64,000 bases of DNA from Chitinivorax sp. B (lineage in GTDB: Bacteria; Pseudomonadota; Gammaproteobacteria; Burkholderiales; SCOH01): positions 62,001-126,000 of the forward strand of contig NZ_SCOH01000008.1 in NCBI RefSeq assembly GCF_005503445.1. The letters run 5' to 3'. Shown here piece by piece: positions 16,947 to 25,256 of the stretch. The stretch's first letter is position 1. Each line of letters opens with the position of its first letter. Both the position numbers and the translations under genes were made by a program. The notes beneath the pieces are model-generated. The model was given only the letters and a program-made list of their open reading frames with translations, made no database searches and was not told the DNA's origin.

Positions 16947-17936
16947 TTAAAGCGGTTCCAGATTCAGTTTAGCAAGCAGTTGCCGATCCCGTTCAACTTC
17001 CGGGTTTCCTGTCGTCAACAACTTATCACCATAGAAAATGGAATTGGCCCCAGCCAGGAAGCACATGGACTGCATGGCCTCATCCATTGCTTGACGGCCG
17101 GCAGACAGGCGAACAAACGATTTTGGCATAGTGATGCGGGCAACGGCGATGGTACGTACAAACTCGGTCCAATCCAGTTTCTCCGTACCAGACAGCGGGG
17201 TCCCCGGCACTTGAACCAGATTATTGATCGGTACGGACTCTGGAGGTGGGGCAAGATTAGCCAGCTGTGCAATCAAGCCAGCGCGTTCTTCACGCGTTTC
17301 ACCCATGCCCACAATACCACCACAGCACACGTTCATGCCAGCATCGCGCACCTTGCGCAGCGTATCCAACCGGTCTTCATACTGGCGGGTATGAATGATA
17401 TCGCCGTACTTTTCTGGTGCCGTGTCCAGGTTATGGTTGTAGTAATCCAGCCCGGCGTCCCGCAATTGTTCGGCTTGTCCTTCCTTCAACATGCCGAAGG
17501 TACCACAGGTCTCCAGGCCCAACGCCTTCACATTACGGATCATTTCTTTGACCTGATCCAGATCCTTTTGCTTGGGGCCGCGCCATGCCCCCCCCATACA
17601 GAAACGGCTGGCACCCGCTTGCTTTGCAGCCTTGGCCGCATCAAGCACATCGCCCAACGACAACATCGCCTCAGCTTCAACACCAGTGTTGTAACGAACC
17701 GACTGCGGACAATAGCCACAGTCTTCCGGGCAACCACCCGTCTTCACACTCAATAGGGTGGATAGCTGCACTTTATTGGCATCAAAGTGTTCACGATGTA
17801 CTTGCTGAGCGCGAAACAGTAGATCATTGAAGGGCAGGTTGAACAGTGCTTCCACAGCTTCAACTGTCCAGATTTCGTTACTGGGGTGCGGGATGGCAAT
17901 TGCTTGCCGTTGGAAATGCAGAGCGGTGTCGTTCAT
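16947..17936 (-). CDS. bioB: biotin synthase
   Basis: 329-residue radical SAM enzyme. The [4Fe-4S] motif CPEDCGYC (Cys69, Cys73, Cys76) follows [13 protein letters not shown]. The [2Fe-2S] ligand region appears in CMGGAWRGP and [15 protein letters not shown], with the terminal Arg in [14 protein letters not shown]. BioB inserts sulfur into dethiobiotin. It is the first gene of the bio operon, divergent from comF. A -35-like TTGACA for bioB (minus strand, 17996-18001) falls in the inverted repeat that may be a BirA operator. Confidence 0.96.
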   Translation of the reverse strand: MNDTALHFQRQAIAIPHPSNEIWTVEAVEALFNLPFNDLLFRAQQVHREHFDANKVQLSTLLSVKTGGCPEDCGYCPQSVRYNTGVEAEAMLSLGDVLDAAKAAKQAGASRFCMGGAWRGPKQKDLDQVKEMIRNVKALGLETCGTFGMLKEGQAEQLRDAGLDYYNHNLDTAPEKYGDIIHTRQYEDRLDTLRKVRDAGMNVCCGGIVGMGETREERAGLIAQLANLAPPPESVPINNLVQVPGTPLSGTEKLDWTEFVRTIAVARITMPKSFVRLSAGRQAMDEAMQSMCFLAGANSIFYGDKLLTTGNPEVERDRQLLAKLNLEPL

Positions 17937-17994
17937 GATGAAGAAGCGGTCCGATGATGAATTTGCGAACCATCTTCAAAGAAAGCATGAACAC

Positions 17995-18026
17995 TTGTCA
18001 ATTTATATGCACACAATACTGAACAA
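17995..18026. promoter_or_regulatory. possible biotin-repressor (BirA) operator in the bioB-comF gap
   Basis: Inverted TTGT...ACAA half-sites spaced over 32 bp (left arm ACACTTGT 17991-17998, right arm ACAAGTGT 18023-18030, 8-bp perfect complement). Published BirA operators have TTGT/ACAA outer ends over 32-34 bp. The inner bases match that consensus only partly. The left arm coincides with the candidate bioB -35 (TTGACA), a sensible place for repression. Confidence 0.35.
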
Positions 18027-18708
18027 GTGTCTAAAATTTGTGCGATCCATCGTGCCGCACCAATGCACGCTATGCGGCGCAACGACCAACGAACCGTTCC
18101 TGTGTCAAGGCTGTTATACCGACCTACCCTGGCTCCCCAATGCACGTTGCCCCATCTGTGCCATCCCAACGCTGGACAACCAACCTTGTGGCCGCTGTCT
18201 GCGTGACCCACCTGCATTCGATGCCACCTACTGTCAATTGGCCTATGCCTACCCGCTGGACGCCCTGATCCGCGACTATAAATTCAACAATCGGCTGAAT
18301 TTGCAACCGCTGTTGAGCAGCCTGCTGCAATCAATTGCCACCCACAACACTCCTGACTTGCTGATCCCTGCACCGTTGTCATCCAGGCGTCTACGTGAGC
18401 GTGGTTTCAATCAAGCTCAGGAATTGGCTCGCCCGCTATCAAAGCGGGGCTGGCAGTTGAGCACCCAGCACATTATCAAAATCCGTGAGACCGCGGTGCA
18501 AAACACCCTGAAATGGCAACAGCGGGCCAGCAATGTAAAAGGGGCGTTCGAATGTATCGACACCGTACAAGGCAAGCATATTCTGCTGGTAGACGATGTG
18601 ATGACCACAGGTGCAACACTGAATGAACTGGCAACCACATTGAAACGTTGGGGGGCGGTCGAAGTGAATTGCCTGGTTCTGGCTAGAACGTTGTCAGAAC
18701 GAAGCTGA
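18007..18708 (+). CDS. comF: ComF family protein (phosphoribosyltransferase-like)
   Basis: 233 residues from the ATG at 18007. It has an N-terminal zinc finger with four CxxC pairs (CTLCGA, CQGC, CPIC, CGRC). A PRPP-type Rossmann domain follows, containing LLIPAPLSSRRLRERGFNQA and the signature ILLVDDVMTTGAT. ComF proteins act in DNA uptake in competent bacteria; the N-terminal finger and PRTase fold are conserved in ComFC/GntX relatives. The open frame extends upstream over the bioB start, but only this ATG gives the family N-terminus. No clear ribosome site is visible. Confidence 0.9.
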   Translation: MHTILNKCLKFVRSIVPHQCTLCGATTNEPFLCQGCYTDLPWLPNARCPICAIPTLDNQPCGRCLRDPPAFDATYCQLAYAYPLDALIRDYKFNNRLNLQPLLSSLLQSIATHNTPDLLIPAPLSSRRLRERGFNQAQELARPLSKRGWQLSTQHIIKIRETAVQNTLKWQQRASNVKGAFECIDTVQGKHILLVDDVMTTGATLNELATTLKRWGAVEVNCLVLARTLSERS

Positions 18709-18722
18709 TACACGTGACATCA

Positions 18723-19343
18723 TTAAGCCAATACCTGCTTCAAGCGCTGTAGTTCCACCAAGAACCGTTCGGCCGCCACGGCGGGGGGCCAGGGTTCCCA
18801 CTCGTTCCCACCATATACAGCTTGTAGCACATCCTTATCCATTGGCTTGTATCTGATTTTAAGGGTTTGGAGGATCTCCTCCCGTTGCCAGCCCACCACA
18901 TGCAACGCCTCTGTGGCAGCAGCCACCCTATCTGCGCGCTTGTGAATTCGCTTTTCATCCGATGTCCAAGCCGGCAAGCCATAACGCAGAAAAACGGCGG
19001 CTTCAAGACGTGCGGCCAAAGATCGGAAGCCTTCACCCAAAAAAGGCTTGAGTACCGAAATACAGTCAAAGCCCAGTAAACCTTCGTCCGCGTCATGCAT
19101 CAGCTCGCGCAATTCGATGACCGGATCAAGTGGGGCTTTTGCCCAATGTCGACGCAATAACATCACCGTCAGCGAATGCTGTGCCACTGACAGTGGCAAC
19201 GGCCAAGCAGAATGACCACCCCAGCGGTAGGTTCTGGCTAAACCAAGGGCCAAATCTTCATCATCCCAATCAAACGGGGTCGGGCTCAACAAATCCAGTC
19301 GCTTGCCGGATGGCAGCCGAACCCATGCTCGTACGTGACTCAT
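18723..19343 (-). CDS. HD-domain phosphohydrolase
   Basis: 206 residues. An HD-type metal site can be traced: VAQHSLTVMLL supplies the first His, and LMHDADEGLLG the HD pair, as in YfbR-like 5'-nucleotidases and related hydrolases. The N-terminal strand (RAWVRLPSGKRLDLLSPTPFDW) is like that of a group of stand-alone HD hydrolases on chromosomes and phages. The substrate is unknown. It is convergent with comF, 14 bases apart, and is transcribed alone. Confidence 0.75.
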   Translation of the reverse strand: MSHVRAWVRLPSGKRLDLLSPTPFDWDDEDLALGLARTYRWGGHSAWPLPLSVAQHSLTVMLLRRHWAKAPLDPVIELRELMHDADEGLLGFDCISVLKPFLGEGFRSLAARLEAAVFLRYGLPAWTSDEKRIHKRADRVAAATEALHVVGWQREEILQTLKIRYKPMDKDVLQAVYGGNEWEPWPPAVAAERFLVELQRLKQVLA

Positions 19344-19500
19344 ACAGAGCCTCGCAAATCCAAACGCTGGCTTAAAAAGAAATGCATTTGCTAATTACCA
19401 CAGGAAGGAAAAGTGATAGGGGCAAAATCATCTGTATCAGCATCCGTGCCGTCAAGCTGACTGCATTCAATCAGGTGATGACATCCACTATGCTTTTATT

Positions 19501-20232
19501 ATGCGTATCCTGATTTTCTTTTCATTCTGGCTATCCACGTTCAGCTTGGCAGATGACGTATTGCTGATCAAATACCGGGAAAAGGCTCCTTACCATTTCA
19601 CGGTCAATGGGCAACCCAGCGGATTTCTCAATGACCTGATCCGAACCGCATTGACCAACGCCAGGATCCCTGCCACTTTTGAAAGCGTACCCGTCAAACG
19701 TATTGTGGCTGAGATGCAGCAAAATCCGATGGAACGCACTTGCTCGCTTTCTTGGTATGACCTGCCCGAACGGCACCAGTTTGCGCAGTTCTCGGTTGCA
19801 TTGCACCGCGATCTACCTCATGTAGTGATTACCCACACCACCATGGCACCTTTACTGCAAAGGCTGGGAACCTTGGAAGCGGTCTTGACCGCACCAGACA
19901 TCATACTGGGGATCGTTGAAGGTGTATCGTATGGCCCTGAGCTGGACAAACTGATTGCAGCGCGTCAAGGTGGTACGGAGCGATCCATTGTGACGCCCGA
20001 AACATTGGCCAAGAAATTGGCCGCCGGTCGAATTGATCTGATGTTTGTTGATCAGGAGGATTTGGCTCACTTGCGTCAAGTTGACCCTCAAGCCAGTCAG
20101 GGGATCGTGCAGCTTAAACTTCGAGATATGCCCGCCGGCCAAACTCGGCATTTGATGTGTGCCAAATCCATTTCGATCAATGAAATGAGAAAACTGAACC
20201 AAGCACTTGGAAAATTGGTCAGAGTTCGCTGA
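19501..20232 (+). CDS. periplasmic substrate-binding-like protein (family 3)
   Basis: 243 residues with a signal peptide (residues 1-17, ending LSLA) and a type II periplasmic-binding fold. Characteristic pieces are YREKAPYHFTVNGQPSGFLNDLIRTAL, ILGIVEGVSYGPELDKLI and AAGRIDLMFVDQEDL. No permease or ATPase gene is nearby, so it is an orphan binding protein; such proteins may act as sensors or accessory binders. A second orphan of similar type is at 32016-32783. The ligand cannot be predicted. Confidence 0.75.
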   Translation: MRILIFFSFWLSTFSLADDVLLIKYREKAPYHFTVNGQPSGFLNDLIRTALTNARIPATFESVPVKRIVAEMQQNPMERTCSLSWYDLPERHQFAQFSVALHRDLPHVVITHTTMAPLLQRLGTLEAVLTAPDIILGIVEGVSYGPELDKLIAARQGGTERSIVTPETLAKKLAAGRIDLMFVDQEDLAHLRQVDPQASQGIVQLKLRDMPAGQTRHLMCAKSISINEMRKLNQALGKLVRVR

Positions 20233-20322
20233 ATTACTCAAATCAAGTGGCATAAGTTCATAACCAATCCACCAACTATGTATAAAATGGCAGACTTTCC
20301 GTCTGCTGTTGCCGTCACTTGC

Positions 20323-20787
20323 ATGTTCCACATCATTCTTTTTCAACCCGAAATACCACCCAATACCGGCAATATCATCCGCCTGTCAGCCAATACTGGG
20401 TGCCAGCTACACCTGGTCAAACCCCTTGGCTTTCCACTTGACGACGCGAGAATGCGCCGTGCCGGACTGGACTACCACGAGTATGCCGAGATCAAGGTGC
20501 ATGAGAATTGGGCAGATTGTCTGGCGCACTTCGACCCAACCCGCATTTTTGCAGCTACTACCAAAGGGGCTACGCGCTACGATCAAGTCGCTTATCGGCC
20601 TGGCGACGTGCTGTTGTTTGGCCAAGAAACGGCAGGACTGCCTGCGGAAGTCCGTGAAAGCTTTCCACCAGCGCAACGCATCAAGTTACCCATGGCACCC
20701 AACAATCGCAGCCTGAATCTGTCCAATGCGGTTGCCATCATGGTGTACGAGGCATGGCGCCAGAACGGGTTTGGAGGTGCCGCATGA
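20323..20787 (+). CDS. trmL: tRNA (cytidine(34)-2'-O)-methyltransferase TrmL
   Basis: 154-residue SPOUT methyltransferase. It opens MFHIILFQPEIPPNTGNIIR, as E. coli TrmL does, and carries the knot motifs LLFGQETAGLP and IKLPMAPNNRSLNLSNAVAIMVYEAWRQ. It methylates the ribose at position 34 of tRNA-Leu species. I chose the ATG at 20323 over 20278 because it matches the family start exactly. The stop overlaps the next gene's ATG. Confidence 0.94.
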   Translation: MFHIILFQPEIPPNTGNIIRLSANTGCQLHLVKPLGFPLDDARMRRAGLDYHEYAEIKVHENWADCLAHFDPTRIFAATTKGATRYDQVAYRPGDVLLFGQETAGLPAEVRESFPPAQRIKLPMAPNNRSLNLSNAVAIMVYEAWRQNGFGGAA

Positions 20788-21515
20788 AGTATTGGATCAA
20801 TTTGCTGGTAGCTAGCCTGATCAGCACACAGGTGTTGGCAGATGCATCACCGGAAGCAGGCTGGAACGGTGACCTGGAAGTCGGAATGCATTTGACCAGT
20901 GGCAGCGAAAGTAGCCAGCTCTGGCTGGGTGAGATCGACATCTACCATCAGGCGGCAGGTCGAAGTGACCGGTTGCAGCTGGACGGCCGCTATCAACAGA
21001 AACGTGATCGCGAAGATCATGCCAAAACAGTGTCATCGGCCCGATATAAATTCAGTCTCAAATCCGAGTTTGCCGACACACCACAGGATGACTACCGGTT
21101 CATTCTGATTCGTAATCGCTACAACCGCTTTGCCTATTACCAGAACATGCCATCGTTTGTGGCTGGTATCGGCCAGTATTTCAAACCAACCGAATCATCC
21201 GAACTGGCGCTTGAGATTGGCCCTGGTATCCGCTGGAACCGGCGCTCGCATGGCGTGATCGACCGGGAAGCACTGCTTCATATTGCCGAAGAACTGGAGT
21301 GGAAACTGACCGAGCAAACATCGCTGGTCCAGGAGGCAAGCATCGAGGCTGGCCGGCGAGTGGGGGTATCTCAATTGGAAGTGAGTATTCGTAATGCGCT
21401 GAGCAAAATGCTGGCTCTGAAAGTTGGGGTGACCAACACCCGAGAAAACAAATTGCCCGATACAGAGACCGAGTCAGAGACGGAAACCCGCGTTACATTG
21501 GTCTATAGTTTCTGA
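20784..21515 (+). CDS. DUF481-type outer membrane beta-barrel protein
   Basis: 243 residues from the ATG at 20784, which overlaps the trmL stop (ATGA) and has GGAGGT upstream. A signal peptide (WINLLVASLISTQVLADA) is followed by alternating amphipathic strands (GWNGDLEVGMHLTSGSESSQ, LQLDGRYQQKRD, YRFILIRNRYNRF, LALEIGPGIRWNRR). The last strand ends in Phe (TRVTLVYSF), as expected of an outer-membrane barrel. The layout fits the DUF481/YdiY group. Function unknown. Confidence 0.8.
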   Translation: MKYWINLLVASLISTQVLADASPEAGWNGDLEVGMHLTSGSESSQLWLGEIDIYHQAAGRSDRLQLDGRYQQKRDREDHAKTVSSARYKFSLKSEFADTPQDDYRFILIRNRYNRFAYYQNMPSFVAGIGQYFKPTESSELALEIGPGIRWNRRSHGVIDREALLHIAEELEWKLTEQTSLVQEASIEAGRRVGVSQLEVSIRNALSKMLALKVGVTNTRENKLPDTETESETETRVTLVYSF

Positions 21516-21615
21516 TTGATCAGTGTACCAATTAAAACAGCTGGCCTCCTGCGAGAAAGTCAGCTGCTCTAAATGGTACTGAGGATGACCGCCATCAAGT
21601 CACTATGATTCTGAT

Positions 21616-22611
21616 TCAGTGATGAAACTCAGGCTTGGATTGCCGTTCCAGTAAGGAATCCAACACCAGCGGTACCGGTTCATCATCAAATAAGGCACGG
21701 CATACGGCCTGAGTAATGGGCATCTCCACTCCGTTTTCGTGGGCCAAACGCAAGATTTCACGTGCCGAGGCAACACCTTCGGCCACATGACCTAGATCAT
21801 GCAGAATCTGATCCAGCCTCTTGCCTTCCGCCATCATCAGACCTACACGTCGGTTACGCGACAAATCACCAGTACAGGTCAAAATCAAGTCACCCACGCC
21901 CGCAAGCCCCATGAAAGTTTCAACCCGACCACCGAGTTTCATACCTAAACGGGTGACCTCAGCCAAACCACGAGTAATGAGCGCAGCCCGGGCGTTATGT
22001 CCCAGTTTCATCCCATCGGCAATACCTGCCGCAATTGCCATCACGTTCTTGACCGCCCCACCGACCTCCACCCCCACCACATCATCGCTGGAATACATTC
22101 GCAATCGGCTGCTATGCAGGCGTGCAGCCAAATCCACTGCGAACGCCTTGTCGTGGCTGGCAATGGTCACCGCAGCAGGTAAGCCCAAACCGACCTCCTT
22201 GGCAAAGCTAGGCCCAGACAGCACTGCGGACGGTACACCACCCGGCAATTCCTGTTCCACGACCTTGTGTGGCAGCAATGCAGTTTGCGCTTCAAACCCT
22301 TTGCAAGCCCATACCACTGGCACGGGCTTGGACATGGTGGCAACCACCTGCTTCAAAGTACTACGCAAGCCGGCACTGGCTGTAACAATCATCACCAGTT
22401 CGACATCTGCCAGTGCCGCATCGAAATCAGCCGTTACCTTCAACGTATCCGGGAATGGACATTCATCCAGATATTGCCGATTGACACGATCTGCAGCTAA
22501 CGCTGCCATCTGCTCAACATTACGCCCCCATAATGTTACGTCGTGCTTACGGGCAAAGCTGATCGCCAAGGCAGTACCCCATGCGCCGGCACCCAAAACG
22601 GCAAGCTTCAT
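21616..22611 (-). CDS. gpsA: glycerol-3-phosphate dehydrogenase [NAD(P)+]
   Basis: 331 residues with the dinucleotide-binding start [17 protein letters not shown], the motifs [10 protein letters not shown] and [10 protein letters not shown], catalytic-lysine [22 protein letters not shown] and GLAEVTRLG. The cytosolic enzyme makes sn-glycerol 3-phosphate for phospholipid synthesis. The ATG at 22611 overlaps the upstream stop (TGATG) with GGGGA before it. A TTG at 22623 is a less likely start. It is the last gene of the secB-SH3-gpsA run, a common proteobacterial order. Confidence 0.96.
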   Translation of the reverse strand: MKLAVLGAGAWGTALAISFARKHDVTLWGRNVEQMAALAADRVNRQYLDECPFPDTLKVTADFDAALADVELVMIVTASAGLRSTLKQVVATMSKPVPVVWACKGFEAQTALLPHKVVEQELPGGVPSAVLSGPSFAKEVGLGLPAAVTIASHDKAFAVDLAARLHSSRLRMYSSDDVVGVEVGGAVKNVMAIAAGIADGMKLGHNARAALITRGLAEVTRLGMKLGGRVETFMGLAGVGDLILTCTGDLSRNRRVGLMMAEGKRLDQILHDLGHVAEGVASAREILRLAHENGVEMPITQAVCRALFDDEPVPLVLDSLLERQSKPEFHH

Positions 22612-23072
22612 CAAATTCCCCAAATATCTTTCAGGCGGACATAACCAGCCGGCCCGTCCGGCAAACGTACCTTCACCCAGCCACTGACCGGACGTTCCAA
22701 CGCATCCAGCAGTACATCACGCTCCGCCTCGAACACAATGCCGGCAGCCTCATCAGCCTTAGCTCGAACTATCGTACGGCTGACATTTACGACTACCACA
22801 CTACGAGGTGACAACTGTTTACGTTCCAGCCATCCCATGCTGCCATCTCGATCACGCACTTTGGCCCAGTCACCATTGAGCAACATCACCTCAAGTGGCG
22901 TCGACCGACTCAATACAAATATAGGCTTAGCTTGGGAAGATGGCGCAGTCCTCAGCACCCCAACGCCAGGGGCGACTGACTGGAAATCCAGCGCAGAGAC
23001 AGCTGCCGGCATCAAAACCGGCAGCAAATAGAGCAGTGACTTAGTGTGTTGCAGCAGGTGCTGGCTGTTCAT
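22611..23072 (-). CDS. secreted SH3-domain protein
   Basis: 153 residues with a signal peptide ([16 protein letters not shown]) and two bacterial SH3-like repeats: [20 protein letters not shown]...[21 protein letters not shown] and [18 protein letters not shown]...[22 protein letters not shown]. It is probably periplasmic and wall- or protein-binding. The start lies inside the secB 3' end (32-base overlap), and the stop overlaps the gpsA ATG, so the three genes are tightly coupled. The exact start is uncertain, because no ATG lies between the secB stop and the core of the signal peptide. Confidence 0.8.
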   Translation of the reverse strand: MNSQHLLQHTKSLLYLLPVLMPAAVSALDFQSVAPGVGVLRTAPSSQAKPIFVLSRSTPLEVMLLNGDWAKVRDRDGSMGWLERKQLSPRSVVVVNVSRTIVRAKADEAAGIVFEAERDVLLDALERPVSGWVKVRLPDGPAGYVRLKDIWGI

Positions 23073-23508
23073 TCGACGCCTGTTGTTGCGCGTACAATAC
23101 TTCGAAGTTGATTGGCGCCAGGATCACCGGGGGGAAGCCAGCGCGGTTAACCATATCGGAAATTGTTTCGCGGACATACGGGAACAGAATGTTCGGGCAG
23201 CCAATACCCAGAATCGGGCTCATGTCCTCTTCCGGCACATTGCGGATCTGGAAGATACCTGCTTGCGATGCTTCAGCCAGGAACATAGTCTTATCACCAG
23301 CCTTTGCGGTCACAGTCACCGTCAGCACGTTTTCGAAGTAACCTTCGTCGATCTTAGTGCTGTTGGTGCGCAACTGCATATCAATTTCGGGCTGATTACG
23401 ATCGAGGAACACTTGCGGCGCATGAGGGATCTCAAGGGACAGATCCTTGACATAGATCTTCTCAATTTGGAACACCGGCTGTTGTTCGCTCTGTTGTTGG
23501 TCGCTCAT
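23041..23508 (-). CDS. secB: protein-export chaperone SecB
   Basis: 155 residues with a Gln-rich start, then [41 protein letters not shown] and the signature [20 protein letters not shown]. SecB holds precursor proteins unfolded and passes them to SecA in the cytosol. It heads the secB-SH3-gpsA group. The 278 bases separating it from trxC contain an 8-bp hairpin (23616-23634) without a T-run and no gene. Confidence 0.97.
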   Translation of the reverse strand: MSDQQQSEQQPVFQIEKIYVKDLSLEIPHAPQVFLDRNQPEIDMQLRTNSTKIDEGYFENVLTVTVTAKAGDKTMFLAEASQAGIFQIRNVPEEDMSPILGIGCPNILFPYVRETISDMVNRAGFPPVILAPINFEVLYAQQQASNEQPAPAATH

Positions 23509-23786
23509 TATTATTTCCTGAATGATGATTCAATAAAGTAAAAGCAGGCCGCCATCATCTCATGAATCGACGGGCCCGCCAAGGGAAGGACCAGCCATGT
23601 GTAGCCTACCTCGCCTCCCTTGTCCCACAAGGGAAATGAGGCAATCGTCACATGCCGACACTCGGGGGGCACACCATTGCACAAGCGCAAGTAAATGTAC
23701 AGTCATTGGATCAAGCATTTGAGCGAGACGATGGCGTATTCTGCCCGAAGACACGCATTTTTCGCTCACACGCTGCAGAACTGGTA

Positions 23787-24209
23787 TCAAGCAAACTGCG
23801 CCAACCACTCAGCAAATTGCCGGGCAGGCAGTGCTCCGGATACACGATTGACTTCTTGTCCATTCCGGAAGATTGCCAAGGTTGGAATGCTTCGAATACC
23901 GAACCGGGCGGCTAACGTCGTCTCGGCTTCAGTATCGACCTTGGCAAAGCGGAAATGGTCGGACTCAATCTGTGCAGCCTGTGCAAACAACGGGGCAAAA
24001 CTACGGCATGGTCCGCACCACGGCGCCCAGAAATCCACCACAACAGGCATATCGTTCCGGGAGATAAAACGGTCGAAATTCGCAGCACTCAATTCAATCG
24101 GGTGGCCTGCCAGCACGGACTGCTTGCAATGCCCGCATTTGGGTTGATCTGCCAGCCGATGATCCGGCACATTATTGACGCTGAAACAATGGGCGCACAC
24201 TAAGTGCAT
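23787..24209 (-). CDS. trxC: thioredoxin TrxC (thioredoxin 2)
   Basis: 140 residues. The N-terminal zinc finger (Cys5, Cys8, Cys25, Cys28) that distinguishes TrxC from TrxA precedes a thioredoxin fold with active site WCGPC (Cys65, Cys68). It is a cytosolic disulfide reductase, usually linked to oxidative stress. grxC lies 19 bases upstream on the same strand, so two thiol-redox genes are probably co-transcribed. Confidence 0.95.
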   Translation of the reverse strand: MHLVCAHCFSVNNVPDHRLADQPKCGHCKQSVLAGHPIELSAANFDRFISRNDMPVVVDFWAPWCGPCRSFAPLFAQAAQIESDHFRFAKVDTEAETTLAARFGIRSIPTLAIFRNGQEVNRVSGALPARQFAEWLAQFA

Positions 24210-24228
24210 GTCAACTCCTGTCCTACGT

Positions 24229-24489
24229 TTATTTGCCTGCCAGTAACGACTCTAACCCACCAGCATGATCCAGTGCCGACAAGTCATCAAATCCACCCAC
24301 ATGGTGATCGCCGATATAGATCTGTGGAACAGTACGACGGCCGGTCTTTTGCATCATCTCTTCCCGCAAGACTGGATCCAGATCAACGCGGATTTTGCGG
24401 ATTTCCCGCACACCTTTATTGCTCAGTAACCGCTCCGCGGCAACGCAATATGGGCACACCGCGGTGGAATACATGACAACTTCGACCAC
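24229..24489 (-). CDS. grxC: glutaredoxin 3
   Basis: 86 residues with active site CPYC (Cys12, Cys15) and the glutathione-binding text RRTVPQIYIGDHHVGGFDDLSAL. It is a small cytosolic dithiol glutaredoxin. It is followed by trxC. The gene lies downstream of the arsR terminator, so it should have its own promoter in 24490-24617, but none stands out. Confidence 0.95.
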   Translation of the reverse strand: MVEVVMYSTAVCPYCVAAERLLSNKGVREIRKIRVDLDPVLREEMMQKTGRRTVPQIYIGDHHVGGFDDLSALDHAGGLESLLAGK

Positions 24490-24617
24490 AACACACTCCT
24501 GTCTTCAACACACAAAATTAACAACAGGCAAGATACGGGCTTGCCTGCTCAGTGAAATCACCTGCACATGCAAACACATATGTAATGACAATCTCCCTAA
24601 AATTCAAGCATAGAAAA

Positions 24618-24649
24618 CAAAAACGGCATGCTTAAGCATGCCGTTTTTT
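24618..24649 (-). terminator. rho-independent terminator of the ArsR-type regulator gene
   Basis: A 10-bp or longer stem (AACGGCATGC, TTAA loop, GCATGCCGTT) with A-runs on the plus strand gives a T-rich tail on the minus-strand transcript. It lies about 27 bases after the regulator's stop. Confidence 0.85.
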
Positions 24650-24675
24650 GGAATCCGATGATGAAACAGTTGTAT

Positions 24676-24996
24676 TTACTTGGTAAAGCCACAGAATACA
24701 TCATGAATCATACCAATCACCTCTAACGTTCTGGCATCACCCACACGGTAATACACACGATTGGCATCCTTGCGAGTACGCAAAACACCTTTGTCACGCA
24801 TAATGGCCAAATGTTGCGAGATATTGCTTTGTGACGTTCCAACCTGATCAACGATATCCTGTACGCTGACTTCTCGATCCCCAAGCACATAAAGGATCTT
24901 CAAGCGGATCGGATGAGACATCGCCTTCATGGCACGAGATGCCTGCTCAATTTGGTCATCCATCACCAACAGGTCATCGGCGGTGTCTTGAGTCAT
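24676..24996 (-). CDS. ArsR/SmtB family winged-helix regulator
   Basis: 106 residues with the ArsR fold: MSHPIRLKILYVLGDREVSVQDIV, the recognition helix SQSNISQHLAIMRDKGVLRTRKD, and the wing NRVYYRVGD. Only one cysteine is present (VFCGF, near the C-terminus), so the classical ELCVCD metal site and the two-cysteine sulfide switch are both absent. Its signal is unknown. The gene is monocistronic, divergent from gpmI, and has a striking AT-rich palindrome about 60 bases upstream that is the natural candidate operator. Confidence 0.88.
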   Translation of the reverse strand: MTQDTADDLLVMDDQIEQASRAMKAMSHPIRLKILYVLGDREVSVQDIVDQVGTSQSNISQHLAIMRDKGVLRTRKDANRVYYRVGDARTLEVIGMIHDVFCGFTK

Positions 24997-25054
24997 AATT
25001 CAGCGTTCCCCAAAAGAGTCTGGATAACCGCTCCCGCGCAAAGCCAGGGCGGAT

Positions 25055-25079
25055 TGGTATTAGAATATTCTAATGATAC
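25055..25079. promoter_or_regulatory. palindromic operator candidate for the ArsR-type regulator
   Basis: A perfect 16-bp palindrome ATTAGAATATTCTAAT (25059-25074) is extended on both sides by GGTAT/ATACC arms with a one-base offset. It lies 62 bases upstream of the regulator ATG. ArsR-family repressors bind AT-rich dyads of this type, so autoregulation is likely. The downstream gpmI start is 180 bases away. Confidence 0.6.
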
Positions 25080-25256
25080 CAGCCTTGCAATTGCCATTCA
25101 AGCCAATTTGCATGCATCCAAGTACCAGACTAGGGGTATTAACATATCATCATTCGACAACGTTGGCAGACCGCTAGGCGCATTTCCTGATTGGACAGCC
25201 AACATTCACTGGTAAAATACCATATGCCCTTCAACCGGTGAAAGCTTGTTATTGAT

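Noticed and set aside
23616-23634. 8-bp hairpin in the secB-trxC gap
   Set aside because: No T-run on either strand, so not a convincing intrinsic terminator.
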